Position numbers and translations under genes: made by a program. The notes beneath the pieces were generated by a model that saw only the letters and a program-made list of their open reading frames with translations, did not search any database and was not told the DNA's origin. DNA of 64,000 nucleotides from Falsiroseomonas sp050563525 (lineage in GTDB: Bacteria > Pseudomonadota > Alphaproteobacteria > Acetobacterales > Acetobacteraceae): the NCBI RefSeq assembly GCF_050563525.1, contig NZ_JBNXUN010000003.1:450533-514532 (forward strand), read 5' to 3'. Within the stretch, counting starts at the first letter, position 1, and each line of letters begins with the position of its first letter. Positions 44,160 to 53,179 of this stretch are shown piece after piece.

Positions 44160-44273
44160 GCCCCCCGGTAGTCCCTCCCCCGCCTGCGCCGCAAGCCGGT
44201 GGCGGGTCACGTCCCGTTGCGTGGCGTAACGAGGGCGCCTTGCCCGGCCCGCCGCGGCATCCTATCGGGAACC

Positions 44274-44924
44274 ATGCACAGAACGGCCATATTCGACCTC
44301 GACGGCACGCTGGTCGACAGCGCACCAGACCTGCACGCCGCGCTCGACCGACTGATGGCGGCTCGAGGCCTGCCCGGCTTTCGCCGTCCGGAGGTCGTCG
44401 CGATGATCGGCGATGGAGCGAAAGTCCTCGTCGAACGAGCCCTTGCGGCGCGGGGTGCCGCGTTCGAGCAAACGGCGCTTGATGCCTTCCTGCTGGACTA
44501 CAGCGCCAACGCGGCCGTCGAGACGGCACCTTTCGAGGGTATCGTCCAGGTCCTGAAGGATCTGCGCTCGACCGGTTGGCGGCTCGCAGTCTGCACCAAC
44601 AAGCCGGTCGAGCCGGCCCTGACCTTGCTGCGTGCACTGGGTTTGGCCGACCAATTCACCGCGATCGGGGGCGGCGATTCCTACCCGACCCGGAAGCCGG
44701 ACCCGGCACATCTGCTCGCGACCCTCCGCGACGCCGGAGGCGACGTGTCGCGGGCGGTGATGATCGGCGATCACCACAACGACATTGCGGCGGCGCGCGG
44801 CGCCGGTGTCCCGGCCATCTTCGCCGGCTGGGGCTATGGACCCCCTGCCATGGCTGGCACCGCGCCGGTGTCGACGCGGCCATCCGACCTGCCGGCGCTA
44901 CTGGCGCCTTTCGGCGAGGGTTGA
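44274..44924 (+). CDS. gph: Phosphoglycolate phosphatase (HAD family)
   Basis: A 216-residue HAD hydrolase that removes phosphate from 2-phosphoglycolate. Motif I is FDLDGTLVDSAPDL with the nucleophile Asp. Motif II is in LAVCTNKP, motif III is the Lys in YPTRKPDP, and motif IV is VMIGDHHNDIAAA. GDG in MIGDGAKVLVERAL resembles Gph caps. Divergent from glmU; its 3' end overlaps the convergent DUF3108 gene by 27 bases. Confidence 0.9.
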   Translation: MHRTAIFDLDGTLVDSAPDLHAALDRLMAARGLPGFRRPEVVAMIGDGAKVLVERALAARGAAFEQTALDAFLLDYSANAAVETAPFEGIVQVLKDLRSTGWRLAVCTNKPVEPALTLLRALGLADQFTAIGGGDSYPTRKPDPAHLLATLRDAGGDVSRAVMIGDHHNDIAAARGAGVPAIFAGWGYGPPAMAGTAPVSTRPSDLPALLAPFGEG

Positions 44925-45716
44925 GGCCTCAGCCCGCACCAGCACCGCGGTCGCGGTGCCGAACCAGCGGCTGGCCATTTCGATCCGCACCGGAATGGGC
45001 GGTGCGCCCGGATAGGGCACCGCGATCCAGGCCGTGCCACGTTGCGGGGCCGCGGCGCGGTCCCGGGGTTGGTCGCGCAGAAAGCCTGCGAGCAGTCGCG
45101 ACTCAAAATTGCAGCGCAGCGCCTGCCCATGCCAGGCGGCGCGCCAGGGGCGGATGAGATCCTGTTGGACCGTGCTGCTGAGAAAGATGCTGCGCCGCCG
45201 CCCGTCGAAGACCGGGGCTTGCCCCTCGCAGTGGCCGCTCCCGGCCACAGTTCGCGACAGAAGTGCGATGGCCGAGAGGGAATCGATGGTACCCCGCCGC
45301 GCCTCCTGCGGCACCGGTTCGCGATTTTCCTCATCCGCCGGCTCCAGCCTGCGGACCACGGGATCCCCGTCCTCCCAGCCCAGCGAAATGAGGCGTGCCT
45401 GACCGCGCCAGGTGCCCTGCGAATAGAAGGTCGCGGGCCTCGCCACAGCACCAGCCCAAGCGCCAGAGACCCGAGAGACCTGTTCTCCTGACACGAAACT
45501 GGCCGCGATGCCCTGGGTCCGCAGACGGGTCTCGATGCGGTACCCGGTAGCCGAGATGTCGAACAGGGCCTCCACCTGCAGAATCGTCATGCCGGCAGCG
45601 TAGACCTCGTAGAACGCGCGTACAGGCTGTGCGGAAGCCGCGGACGACGACAGGCCGGACATCAGGATGGAGGCCAGGAATCCAGTGCCAATCGCGGTTA
45701 TGCGCATCCCTCTCAT
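44898..45716 (-). CDS. DUF3108 periplasmic protein
   Basis: A secreted protein of about 272 residues. The hydrophobic start MRITAIGTGFLASILMSG ends SAASAQ, a signal peptide. The mature part begins VRAFYEVYAAGMTILQVEA and continues in the DUF3108 pattern, including DSLSAIALLSRTV and a C-terminal YPGAPPIPVRIEMASRWFGT. Such proteins are thought to be beta-rich and envelope-located; function unknown. The start is uncertain between ATG 45707, 45716 and 45728. Confidence 0.82.
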   Translation of the reverse strand: MRGMRITAIGTGFLASILMSGLSSSAASAQPVRAFYEVYAAGMTILQVEALFDISATGYRIETRLRTQGIAASFVSGEQVSRVSGAWAGAVARPATFYSQGTWRGQARLISLGWEDGDPVVRRLEPADEENREPVPQEARRGTIDSLSAIALLSRTVAGSGHCEGQAPVFDGRRRSIFLSSTVQQDLIRPWRAAWHGQALRCNFESRLLAGFLRDQPRDRAAAPQRGTAWIAVPYPGAPPIPVRIEMASRWFGTATAVLVRAEASTLAERRQ

Positions 45717-45758
45717 ATCGTCGGCCATGCGGCCGCCACAAGGACCGCCCGTGCCCGC

Positions 45759-45786
45759 TTGACACCGAAGCCCCACCCGCATTACT
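45759..45786 (+). promoter_or_regulatory. Promoter of tRNA-Val
   Basis: A perfect TTGACA (45759-45764) followed after 16 bases by ATTACT (45781-45786). It lies about 17 bases before the tRNA, so transcription would start near 45793. Confidence 0.6.
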
Positions 45787-45802
45787 CCCCGCACCCCGGG
45801 AT

Positions 45803-45877
45803 GGGCGCGTAGCTCAGCGGGAGAGCATCGCCTTCACACGGCGGGGGTCGTAGGTTCAATCCCTACCGCGCCCACCA
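45803..45877 (+). tRNA. tRNA-Val (anticodon CAC), CCA encoded
   Basis: Acceptor arms GGGCGCG and CGCGCCC pair fully. The D-arm is TAGCTCAGCGGGAGAGC. The anticodon stem TCGCC/GGCGG encloses TTCACAC, giving anticodon CAC. The T-arm GTAGGTTCAATCCCTAC is standard, and discriminator A plus CCA end the gene. It reads GTG codons. Confidence 0.95.
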
Positions 45878-45914
45878 TCCCAGGCTCTCCAGTCGTCAAA
45901 TTGGCAGGTCCACT

Positions 45915-45942
45915 GGCCGGAGGGGCAACGTGCCCCTCGGCC
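45915..45942. terminator. Hairpin between tRNA-Val and the EF-hand gene
   Basis: GGCCGGAGGGGCA and TGCCCCTCGGCC form a 12-bp stem with one bulged G and an ACG loop. It separates two convergent genes and could stop transcription from both sides. No T-tract is seen. Confidence 0.55.
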
Positions 45943-45958
45943 CTAGGCATTGTGCGGT

Positions 45959-46492
45959 TCAGTTGGACTGCGGCCCAGCGGGCGGCCCGCGGCGATCGCC
46001 ATGCTGGTGGTGGCCGCCCCGCATGCCACGCGCGGGACGGATCTCCTCCCGCGTCAGGGCATTATCTGCATTGGCATCTCGAGCCCGGAACATCGCTTCT
46101 GCGAAGGGCCGGACCTCCTCGAGCGTGATTTTGCCGTCCGCGTTGGCGTCCAGTGCGCGAAACATGCCCTGGCCGTGGCGCTCGGCTCGCTGCTGCGGCC
46201 CGCGGTTGCCCATGCGTGCCTGGGCGTAGCTGCGCATCTCTTCGATGGTCACGCCGCCATCCCGGTTCGCATCAACCTCCTGAAAGCGCGCCTGCAACCA
46301 AGTCCAGCCTTCGTCGCGGCTCACCTGGCCATCGTTGTTCGCATCGGCGCGGGCAAAAGCCTCGCCCATGGCGAACCCGCGTCCGCCGTGGGCCGGGCCA
46401 CGCTCGTCCGGGCCCGGTTGCGCCATGACCGGCAAGGCGCCTGCCGCCAGAACCAGTGCGGCACCGGCAAAAAGGGCGATCCTCTTCGACAT
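45959..46492 (-). CDS. Secreted protein with four EF-hand loops
   Basis: A 177-residue protein with a signal peptide (to about residue 24, PVMAQ). Four calcium-binding loops are visible: DANNDGQVSRDE (50-61), DANRDGGVTIEE (74-85), DANADGKITLEE (115-126) and DANADNALTREE (139-150). The fourth lacks the Gly at loop position 6, so it may bind weakly. The Arg/Gly/His-rich tail follows. ATG 46492 is chosen for its GGAGAA site. Role unknown, probably periplasmic calcium binding. Confidence 0.88.
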   Translation of the reverse strand: MSKRIALFAGAALVLAAGALPVMAQPGPDERGPAHGGRGFAMGEAFARADANNDGQVSRDEGWTWLQARFQEVDANRDGGVTIEEMRSYAQARMGNRGPQQRAERHGQGMFRALDANADGKITLEEVRPFAEAMFRARDANADNALTREEIRPARGMRGGHHQHGDRRGPPAGPQSN

Positions 46493-46621
46493 TGTCGTAT
46501 TCTCCATTGCGCCAGCGGGACGCCGGCTACAGCGGAGAGAATGGGGGCCGTCTGCAACGGGCGCGTGTCAGACGGCCCCGCCCAGGGTGAGGAAGCGTAA
46601 CGCGCCTTGGCGGCAACCGCA

Positions 46622-48022
46622 TCAGCCGCGGGCTGGAGTCCCCGTCTCTCCCAGGTCCCACCAGAGCCCCGCGAACCCCGCGATACCCTCGCGTGCCGCG
46701 GAAATCAGCAGGTGTTCGTCGGGGCCATGCTGCTTGCAGCCATTGTAGCTGTGCGGAATCCAGACCAGCGGCACGCCGAGATGATCGACAAAGACATCGC
46801 CCGGCAGGCCGCCCGAACTGCTGGGAATGATCTGCACCCGCTTGCCAAGCGTCCGCGACACGGAGTCCTGCGCCCAGAGCACCCAGGGATGGTCCGGCGC
46901 GGTGCGGCTGGCCGGCATGCGAAGGCCTGCGTTCTCGATGGCCACGATCTCAAGGCGATGCGCATCCAGATGGGTCCGCAGCGCCGACTCGAATGTCTCC
47001 GGCGTGGCATCGACCGTGTAGCGGATCTGGCAATGCGCCCTGGCATCGGGTGCGACCGCGTTGACCGGGTTCTCCGGCCGGCCCGAGACCATGGCGAGGA
47101 CGATGAAGCTGTTCCAGCCATAGATCTTCTCGGCCGAGGTCAGCCCGGGTTCCCCCCAGCCGGCATCGATGGTTGCGGCGCCGTCGCCACCACCGACGGG
47201 ACAGCCTTTCAGCACCGCCTTGACGCCGGCCGGCACGCCATCGGCCGGCAGCCACTCCCGCACCTGGATGCGTCCATCCCGGTCAACGATCGAGGCTAGT
47301 GCATGCGCGAGGATGATGGCGGGGTCGGTCGTCAGGCCACCCCAGTGTCCGGAATGCACACCACCTTCGCGCAGTCTCACCACCAGGTCGAAATGGAAGG
47401 TGCCGCGGGTACCGGTGGCGATGGTCGGCACGTCCGGCTCGACGCGCGGACCGTCGGAGGCGATCAGCGCATCCGCCGCAAGTTCCTTGGCATGCGCCGC
47501 GATGAACTCGCGCAGGCCGCGGGAGCCGCGTTCCTCCGCCATCTCGATCACCAGCTTCACGTTCGCGCTCAGCCGACCGCCACGCTCCTCCAGCACCGCT
47601 TCCAGCGCTGACAGGTTGAGGGCGTGCTGTCCCTTGTTGTCGGCGGTGCCGCGGCCGTACCAGCGGCCATCCTCGGTCGTCACGCGCCAGGGGGCGAGGC
47701 CCGTGCGCCACTGATCCTCGAGCCCGCGGACCGTGTCGCCATGCCCGTAGAGCAGGATGGTTGGACGGGCCGGGTCCTCCACGCGCGTTGCCGTCAGGAT
47801 CGGTCCGAAGCCGGCAAGCGGGTTCGGTGAGATCGTGACGACGAAACCCAACCGATTCAACCAGGGCTGCATCGTCGACTCGAGGTAGGCCGAGAGAGCG
47901 GGGCCGGAGCCTTCCTCCTGCGACGTCGACGGCACGGCCACCAGCTCGGTCAGCAGGCGCTCGAAGCCGCCACCATCAAAGAAATCCACTGCGCGCGCGA
48001 TGGCGCCCTCTCGCGATCCCAT
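46622..48022 (-). CDS. M20-family metallopeptidase
   Basis: A 466-residue zinc peptidase of the M20 group (ArgE/DapE/CPG2/carnosinase-like). Metal and catalytic residues are in LLYGHGDTV (His-x-Asp), YGRGTADNKGQH, MAEERGSRGL (Glu-Glu) and the C-terminal PHSYNGCKQHGPDEH with the last His. The dimerisation domain is inserted about residues 205-325 (HSGHWGGLTTDP). It cleaves an amide in a peptide or amino-acid conjugate; the substrate is not known. ATG 48022 starts at the conserved region, and the longer frame is an antisense artefact. Confidence 0.9.
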   Translation of the reverse strand: MGSREGAIARAVDFFDGGGFERLLTELVAVPSTSQEEGSGPALSAYLESTMQPWLNRLGFVVTISPNPLAGFGPILTATRVEDPARPTILLYGHGDTVRGLEDQWRTGLAPWRVTTEDGRWYGRGTADNKGQHALNLSALEAVLEERGGRLSANVKLVIEMAEERGSRGLREFIAAHAKELAADALIASDGPRVEPDVPTIATGTRGTFHFDLVVRLREGGVHSGHWGGLTTDPAIILAHALASIVDRDGRIQVREWLPADGVPAGVKAVLKGCPVGGGDGAATIDAGWGEPGLTSAEKIYGWNSFIVLAMVSGRPENPVNAVAPDARAHCQIRYTVDATPETFESALRTHLDAHRLEIVAIENAGLRMPASRTAPDHPWVLWAQDSVSRTLGKRVQIIPSSSGGLPGDVFVDHLGVPLVWIPHSYNGCKQHGPDEHLLISAAREGIAGFAGLWWDLGETGTPARG

Positions 48023-48107
48023 GCCTCGAATTCCACCCGGACGTTGTCCGCCAGACCATGGCGCAGGGCTTCGGGACTGTCCAACCGGTGCTGCGGGGCG
48101 CAGTGGC

Positions 48108-48422
48108 TCAGCGGGTGCTTGCGGGCGCGCCGCTGCCGCCACCCGAGCCCGGCGAACCGGCACCAAGCAGCACCGCGGCAACGACCGGGAGAAGCACGGG
48201 CAGCGCCGCCGAAAGCCCGATCCCAGCCGCTTCGGCCGGCAGCGCAACCGGTGGCGAGGGCATGAGCGCCGGAAGGCGCGCGGCCGGCAGTGACGCCGCG
48301 CCCCGTGGCGGCACCACCACCTGCGCATCATGGCCAACGATCAGGCTGCGCAGGGGCTGCGACAGCGCCGCGATGGGCATCGCGGCCAGAACCACGGCGA
48401 GGGAGGCGCCCAAAATTCGCAT
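48108..48422 (-). CDS. Small secreted or membrane protein, function unknown
   Basis: A 104-residue protein starting with a signal-like helix (MRILGASLAVVLAAMPIAAL, residues 1-20). A Pro/Ala-rich middle follows, then a second hydrophobic stretch (about 70-87) and a Gly/Ser-rich end. No family recognised. It stands alone between the peptidase and the acyl-CoA dehydrogenase, reading the same way as both. The GC-rich composition lowers certainty. Confidence 0.55.
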   Translation of the reverse strand: MRILGASLAVVLAAMPIAALSQPLRSLIVGHDAQVVVPPRGAASLPAARLPALMPSPPVALPAEAAGIGLSAALPVLLPVVAAVLLGAGSPGSGGGSGAPASTR

Positions 48423-48483
48423 GGCATGACCCTAGACAGGATCGACGCAGATGTCGCGGCCGAAATGAAACCCCGAGCGCTCG

Positions 48484-49641
48484 TCAGCGCCCGATCAGGT
48501 GCCGCGCGATAATCATGCGCATGATCTCATTGGTGCCTTCCAGGATGCGGTGCACCCGAAGGTCACGGACGATCTTCTCGACGCCATAATCGGCCAGGTA
48601 GCCGTAGCCACCCAGAAGCTGCAACGCTTCATCCGCGACGCGGGAGCCGGTGTCGGTGGCGAAGCGCTTGGCCATGGCGCAGTAGGCCGGGGCGTCGGGC
48701 GCAGCCGCATCCAGCTTGCCGCAGGCCCGCCACAGCAGAGTCCGCGCAGCCTCCAACTCAGTGGCCATGTCGGCAAGCCGGAACTGCGTCGCCTGGAACT
48801 CGACCACGGCCTTGCCGAAGGCGCGCCGGTCCCGCACATGGGCTAGAGCCACATCCAGCGCGGCCTGCGCACCACCCAGGCTGCAGGCACCGATGTTGAG
48901 GCGGCCGCCATCCAGCCCGCTCATTGCGATGCGGAACCCCTCGCCTTCCGCGCCCAGCAGCGCGTCCGCGGCCACGCGCGCCCCGTCGAAGATCACCTGG
49001 CGGGTGGGTTGGGCGTTCCAGCCCATCTTCCGCTCGTTAACACCGAAGGACAGCCCCGGCGCCTCCTTGGGCACAAGAAGTGCGGAGACCCCGGCAGCGC
49101 CCGGCCCACCGGTCCGGACCATGGTCAGGTACAGGTCTGATGCGCCGGCGCCGCTGATGAACTGCTTCACCCCGTCCAGCACGTAGCCTTCATTGTCCCG
49201 CACCGCCCGCGTGCTCAGGGCCGCGGCGTCGCTGCCGGCACCCGGTTCAGTCAGGCAGTAGCTGGCGATGGCCTCCATCGGGATCAGCCGCGGCAACCAA
49301 GCCCCGCGCTGCGCCTCCGTGCCGTAGCGGTCGATCATCCAGGCGACCATGTTGTGGATCGACAGAAAGGCTGAGATCGTGGGGCAGCCCGTCGCCAATG
49401 CCTCGAACACGACGGCGGCATCGAGGCGCGTTAGCCCGGCGCCGCCGTTTTCCTCGCGCACATACAGCGCCGCCATGCCCAGCGACGCGGCCTCCCGTAG
49501 TACGTCGACCGGGAAGTGCCTGCGCTCGTCCCAGTCCCGCGCATGCGGCGCCAGGCGATCGCGGGCGAAGGCGAGCGCGGTCTCGCGCAGTTCTCGCGTG
49601 GCCTCGGGCAGCTCGAAGCCGCCGAACTCGTCGGGCATCAT
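48484..49641 (-). CDS. Acyl-CoA dehydrogenase, isobutyryl-CoA dehydrogenase-like
   Basis: A 385-residue FAD enzyme. Signatures are YCLTEPGAGSDAAALSTRA and the C-terminal ALQLLGGYGYLADYGVEKI, with RDLRVHRILEGTNEIMRMII near the end. The catalytic Glu is probably the one in EGTNE. The pattern of WNAQPTRQVIFDGARV is typical of isobutyryl- or short-branched acyl-CoA dehydrogenases, pointing to valine breakdown. GGAGG precedes the ATG. It follows iorAB after 19 bases, and that context supports amino-acid catabolism. Confidence 0.88.
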   Translation of the reverse strand: MMPDEFGGFELPEATRELRETALAFARDRLAPHARDWDERRHFPVDVLREAASLGMAALYVREENGGAGLTRLDAAVVFEALATGCPTISAFLSIHNMVAWMIDRYGTEAQRGAWLPRLIPMEAIASYCLTEPGAGSDAAALSTRAVRDNEGYVLDGVKQFISGAGASDLYLTMVRTGGPGAAGVSALLVPKEAPGLSFGVNERKMGWNAQPTRQVIFDGARVAADALLGAEGEGFRIAMSGLDGGRLNIGACSLGGAQAALDVALAHVRDRRAFGKAVVEFQATQFRLADMATELEAARTLLWRACGKLDAAAPDAPAYCAMAKRFATDTGSRVADEALQLLGGYGYLADYGVEKIVRDLRVHRILEGTNEIMRMIIARHLIGR

Positions 49642-49660
49642 CCTGGTCCTCCCCGCCCAA

Positions 49661-52600
49661 CTATAGGCGGGCCGCAATCTCCTGCCAGCGTAGCCGCACG
49701 GCTGCCAAGTTGCGGGCCTTGATTGGCCCGAAGCCCTTAATCCCCGAAGCGGCTTCCGCCCATTCGCAGATCGCACTGTGGGTGTCGGGCGTCAGTCGCG
49801 GCAGCAGCGAGTCGATCGTCGCACGGTACTCCTCGGCCAGCGCCCGTTCCATCCGCCGCTCCTCGGTGTGGCCGAAGGGGTCGAGTGGCGTGAAGCGCAG
49901 CGCCTTGCCATGCCGCAGCAGTCCCATGGCGCGTAGCATCCACGGCCCGAAGCGCCGCTTGCGCGGTAGGCCCGAATTTGGATCGGTGCGGGACAGTAGC
50001 GGCGGCGCGAGATTCATCTCGATCCGCGGCGCCCCGGCGAAGCTGCCGGCGAGTTGCGCGCGCCATTCCGGAAGACTGTGCAGCCGGGCGACCTCGTATT
50101 CGTCCTTGAACGCCATCAGCCGGTAGAGTTGGGTGGCCACGGCCCGCACGAGGCGCTGTTCACCCGGCACGGCCGCCTCCTCGGCCGCGTGGACCCGGGT
50201 TACGAACTGCAGGTAGCGCCGGGCATAGGCGGCGTTCTGGTACGCCGTGAGATCCGCCTCGCACCGCGCGATCATCGCCTCCAGCGTCTCCGGCGCCGCC
50301 GCAGGCGCGGCGCGTTCCTCGAGAGCCGCTCGGCGCCCCAGGGCGAAGGCCGTCAGGTTCCGCTCCACCTGCGCCCCATTCAGCGTGATCGCCTGTTCTA
50401 GTGCGGCCGCGGACACCGGCACCAGGCCGCGCTGGAACGCCAGGCCGAGCAGCCAGATGTTGAGGAAGATGGCATCGCCAAGCTCCGCCACCACTTCGCT
50501 TGTCGCGCTGACCGCGGCAAGATCCCGGCAGACCTCGGACAGATTGGCCAGCATCGCCTCCGGCTCGTAGCGTGTGGCGGTATCCCGAACGAACTGCGCA
50601 GTGGGCGACAGATCCGCATTGACCACCGCCGCGCTGCGGGTCGGGCCGAGCATCAGCCGCGCATTGCGCCCATGGGCGACGACCATGTCGGACGCAATCA
50701 GCAAATCCGCTTGCCCGGCGCCGATCCGTGGGGCCGGAATGCTGGCCTCGGTCGCGCCGGCTCGCCCGATGCGAAGCTGCACAAACACACCGCCGCCCTT
50801 CTGGGCGAAGCCGAGCGTATCCACCGATCGCGACGGGCGTCCATCCACATGCGCCGCCATGGCGAGGATCGCGCCCAGTGCCGTGACACCCTGCCCGCCC
50901 ACGCCGGCGACCAGCACGTTCCAGGCGACACCATCGACCGGCTCGGGCAGCACCGGGTCGGACATCATGCCGTCCGGCATCGCCGGTAGCTTCGGCCTGG
51001 CCGGCTCCGCGCCGGTCAGCGTGAGGAAGGAGGGACAGAACCCTTGCACGCAGGACAGGTCCTGGTTGCAGGCGGACTGGTCGATACGCCGCTTGCGGCC
51101 CCAGGGCGTTGCCAGCGGTTCCACTGCGATGCAGTTGGAGACGCGGGAACATTCGCCGCAATCCTCGCAGACGCGGGGATTGATGACGGCACGCCGCTCC
51201 GCCTTGGCGGCCGTCCCCCGCTTGCGCTTGCGGCGACGCTCTGTCGCGCATTCCTGGTCGTAGATCAGCGCCGTGACGCCGGGCACCTCGCGCAGCCGGC
51301 GCTGGACGGCGTCCAACTCGCTGCGGTGATGGAAGCCGGTGCCAGGCGGCATCATGGGGTCGCCGCGATGGCGGTCGGGGTCGTCGCCGACCACCTCGAT
51401 CCGCTCCACACCCTCGGCACGCAGCTGTGCGGCGATGCGCGGCACGGTGAACTCACCCTCGACATGCTGGCCGCCGGTCATCGCCACTGCGGAGTTGACC
51501 AGCACCTTGAAGGTCATGGTGGCCTTCGCCGCCACCGCGGCGCGTAGCGCCAGGCTGCCGGAATGCGCCCAGGTGCCGTCGCCGACATTGGCGAAGATAT
51601 GCGGTGTTTCCGTGAAGTGCATCTGGCCGAGCCAGGGCACCCCCTCGCCGCCCATCTGCGTAAAGGCAAGGCTTTCCCGCTCCGGCATCTTGGTGACCAG
51701 CCAATGGCACCCGATGCCGGCCAGCGCGCGGGAGCCCTCCGGAATACGGGTCGAGGTGTTGTGCGGGCAGCCCGGGCAGAAGAACGGATCACGCGCCGCC
51801 AGCGGCTCCGCCGCCTGATGCTCCAACGCCTCCAGCTCCCGCAGCCTGGCCCGCATCGCATCGCTGCGCAGTGCCTCTGGCAGACGGGGCGCCAGAGCGC
51901 GCAGGATCTGCGCCGAATCCAGCTCCGCCAGATCCGACAGCAGCGGCAGGCCGCCTTCGTCGCGCTTCCCGAGGATGCGCGGCGCGCCGTCCATCCCGTA
52001 CAGCGCGTCCCGCAGCTGGGGCTCGAGGAAGGCTCGCCGGTCCTCAATGACCAGGATGGTCTCGAGACCCCTGGCGAAGGCCCGCGCGCCCTCAGCATCC
52101 AGCGGCCAGGCAAGCCCCACCTTCCATATCCGCAGGCCATGCTGGCGCGCCAGCTCCGGCGTGATGCCGCATTCCGCCAGTACCTGCCGCAGCGTCGCGA
52201 AGGCCTTGCCACGCACCGCGATGCCGAGGCGGGCGGAGGCGCTGTCCATCTCGATCCGGTCGATGCCGTTGGCCCGCGCAAAGGCCTGCGCGGCCGGCAG
52301 CTTGTGCAGCCGCAGCCGGCGTTCCTGCGCGAGCGCCTGATCCGGCAGGCGGATCGACAGGCCGTCGGAGGGCAGCAGAAGTCCCGTCGGCTCGACCGTG
52401 GCATAGCGCGCCGCATCGACCCGCAGGGTCTGGCTGGCGTCCATCGTCTCGGCGACGCATTTCAGCCCGGACCAAGTGCCCGCGAAGCGCGACAACGCGA
52501 GGGCCTTAAGCCCGTATTCGAGAACCTCCGCCACCTCCGCCGGATCCAGCAGTGGAATCTCAAGGTCCTGGAAGCTGAATTCACAGCCCGAGGTGACAGT

Positions 52601-53068
52601 CGAGGATTTAGCGGAGGGATCATCCCCGGACAGCGCCAGCACGCCGCCCCGCGCAGCGGTGCCGGCGGAATTGGCGTGCCGCAGCACGTCCCCGCTTCGA
52701 TCGAGACCTGGCCCCTTGCCGTACCAGATGCCGAAGACGCCATCATGCTTGGCGCCGGGCGCCAGCCCGACCTGCTGCGTGCCCCACACCGCGGTCGCTG
52801 CCAGATCCTCGTTCAGGCCCGGCTGGAAGACGACTTGCGCAGCCTTCAGTCGCGCCGCCTGGCGGCCCAACTCCAGGTCGTAGCCGCCGAGCGGCGAGCC
52901 GCGGTAGCCACTGATGAAGCCGGCGGTGTTCCAGCCCTGGGCCGCATCGAGTTGCCGGCGCAGCAGCGGCAGGCGGACCAGGGCCTGGATGCCGGTCAAC
53001 ACCACCGGCTCTCCGGCCAGATCCCAGCGATCCTCCAGGCTGGCCTGCGGGCGTTGCAGGATGCCCAT
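49661..53068 (-). CDS. Indolepyruvate ferredoxin oxidoreductase, fused alpha/beta form
   Basis: A 1135-residue thiamine-pyrophosphate enzyme that decarboxylates aryl-2-oxoacids to aryl-acyl-CoA with ferredoxin. The N-terminal pyruvate:ferredoxin-type domain (GFISGYRGSPLGGYD) is followed by the TPP domain (GDGTWAHSGSLALR), a ferredoxin-like cluster region (VCEDCGECSRVSNC and CNQDLSCVQGFC) and a C-terminal gamma-type domain (GVGGQGVTALGAILAMAA). This fusion is common in alphaproteobacteria. A divergent Lrp gene lies 111 bases upstream. It likely serves Phe, Tyr or Trp degradation. Confidence 0.93.
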   Translation of the reverse strand: MGILQRPQASLEDRWDLAGEPVVLTGIQALVRLPLLRRQLDAAQGWNTAGFISGYRGSPLGGYDLELGRQAARLKAAQVVFQPGLNEDLAATAVWGTQQVGLAPGAKHDGVFGIWYGKGPGLDRSGDVLRHANSAGTAARGGVLALSGDDPSAKSSTVTSGCEFSFQDLEIPLLDPAEVAEVLEYGLKALALSRFAGTWSGLKCVAETMDASQTLRVDAARYATVEPTGLLLPSDGLSIRLPDQALAQERRLRLHKLPAAQAFARANGIDRIEMDSASARLGIAVRGKAFATLRQVLAECGITPELARQHGLRIWKVGLAWPLDAEGARAFARGLETILVIEDRRAFLEPQLRDALYGMDGAPRILGKRDEGGLPLLSDLAELDSAQILRALAPRLPEALRSDAMRARLRELEALEHQAAEPLAARDPFFCPGCPHNTSTRIPEGSRALAGIGCHWLVTKMPERESLAFTQMGGEGVPWLGQMHFTETPHIFANVGDGTWAHSGSLALRAAVAAKATMTFKVLVNSAVAMTGGQHVEGEFTVPRIAAQLRAEGVERIEVVGDDPDRHRGDPMMPPGTGFHHRSELDAVQRRLREVPGVTALIYDQECATERRRKRKRGTAAKAERRAVINPRVCEDCGECSRVSNCIAVEPLATPWGRKRRIDQSACNQDLSCVQGFCPSFLTLTGAEPARPKLPAMPDGMMSDPVLPEPVDGVAWNVLVAGVGGQGVTALGAILAMAAHVDGRPSRSVDTLGFAQKGGGVFVQLRIGRAGATEASIPAPRIGAGQADLLIASDMVVAHGRNARLMLGPTRSAAVVNADLSPTAQFVRDTATRYEPEAMLANLSEVCRDLAAVSATSEVVAELGDAIFLNIWLLGLAFQRGLVPVSAAALEQAITLNGAQVERNLTAFALGRRAALEERAAPAAAPETLEAMIARCEADLTAYQNAAYARRYLQFVTRVHAAEEAAVPGEQRLVRAVATQLYRLMAFKDEYEVARLHSLPEWRAQLAGSFAGAPRIEMNLAPPLLSRTDPNSGLPRKRRFGPWMLRAMGLLRHGKALRFTPLDPFGHTEERRMERALAEEYRATIDSLLPRLTPDTHSAICEWAEAASGIKGFGPIKARNLAAVRLRWQEIAARL

Positions 53069-53088
53069 CCGACGTCTCCCGTTTCAGG

Positions 53089-53103
53089 TTCCAAACCTTG
53101 GAA
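53089..53103. promoter_or_regulatory. Palindrome TTCCAA-ACC-TTGGAA before iorAB
   Basis: An exact 6-bp inverted repeat with a three-base spacer, 20 bases upstream of the iorAB start. It fits the general shape of Lrp/AsnC sites and lies where it could block or aid iorAB transcription. Inferred only. Confidence 0.45.
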
Positions 53104-53116
53104 AGGATGCCCCCTT

Positions 53117-53150
53117 TGCACAAGGGAGCTTTTCCGAATTCTGTTGTGCA
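53117..53150. promoter_or_regulatory. Palindrome TGCACAA-N20-TTGTGCA in the iorAB/Lrp intergenic region
   Basis: An exact 7-bp inverted repeat with a 20-base spacer, centred at 53133.5 in the 111-base divergent region. The spacing puts the half sites about 2.6 turns apart, as expected for a protein dimer or tetramer. Candidate operator of the Lrp protein. Confidence 0.45.
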
Positions 53151-53179
53151 CCGCCGAAAAATCAGAAGAAAATGCCGGT

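Noticed and set aside
51563..53179. Long plus-strand frame antisense to iorAB that runs into the Lrp gene
   Set aside because: Only its last 151 codons are protein-like (the Lrp gene). The rest is an antisense artefact.
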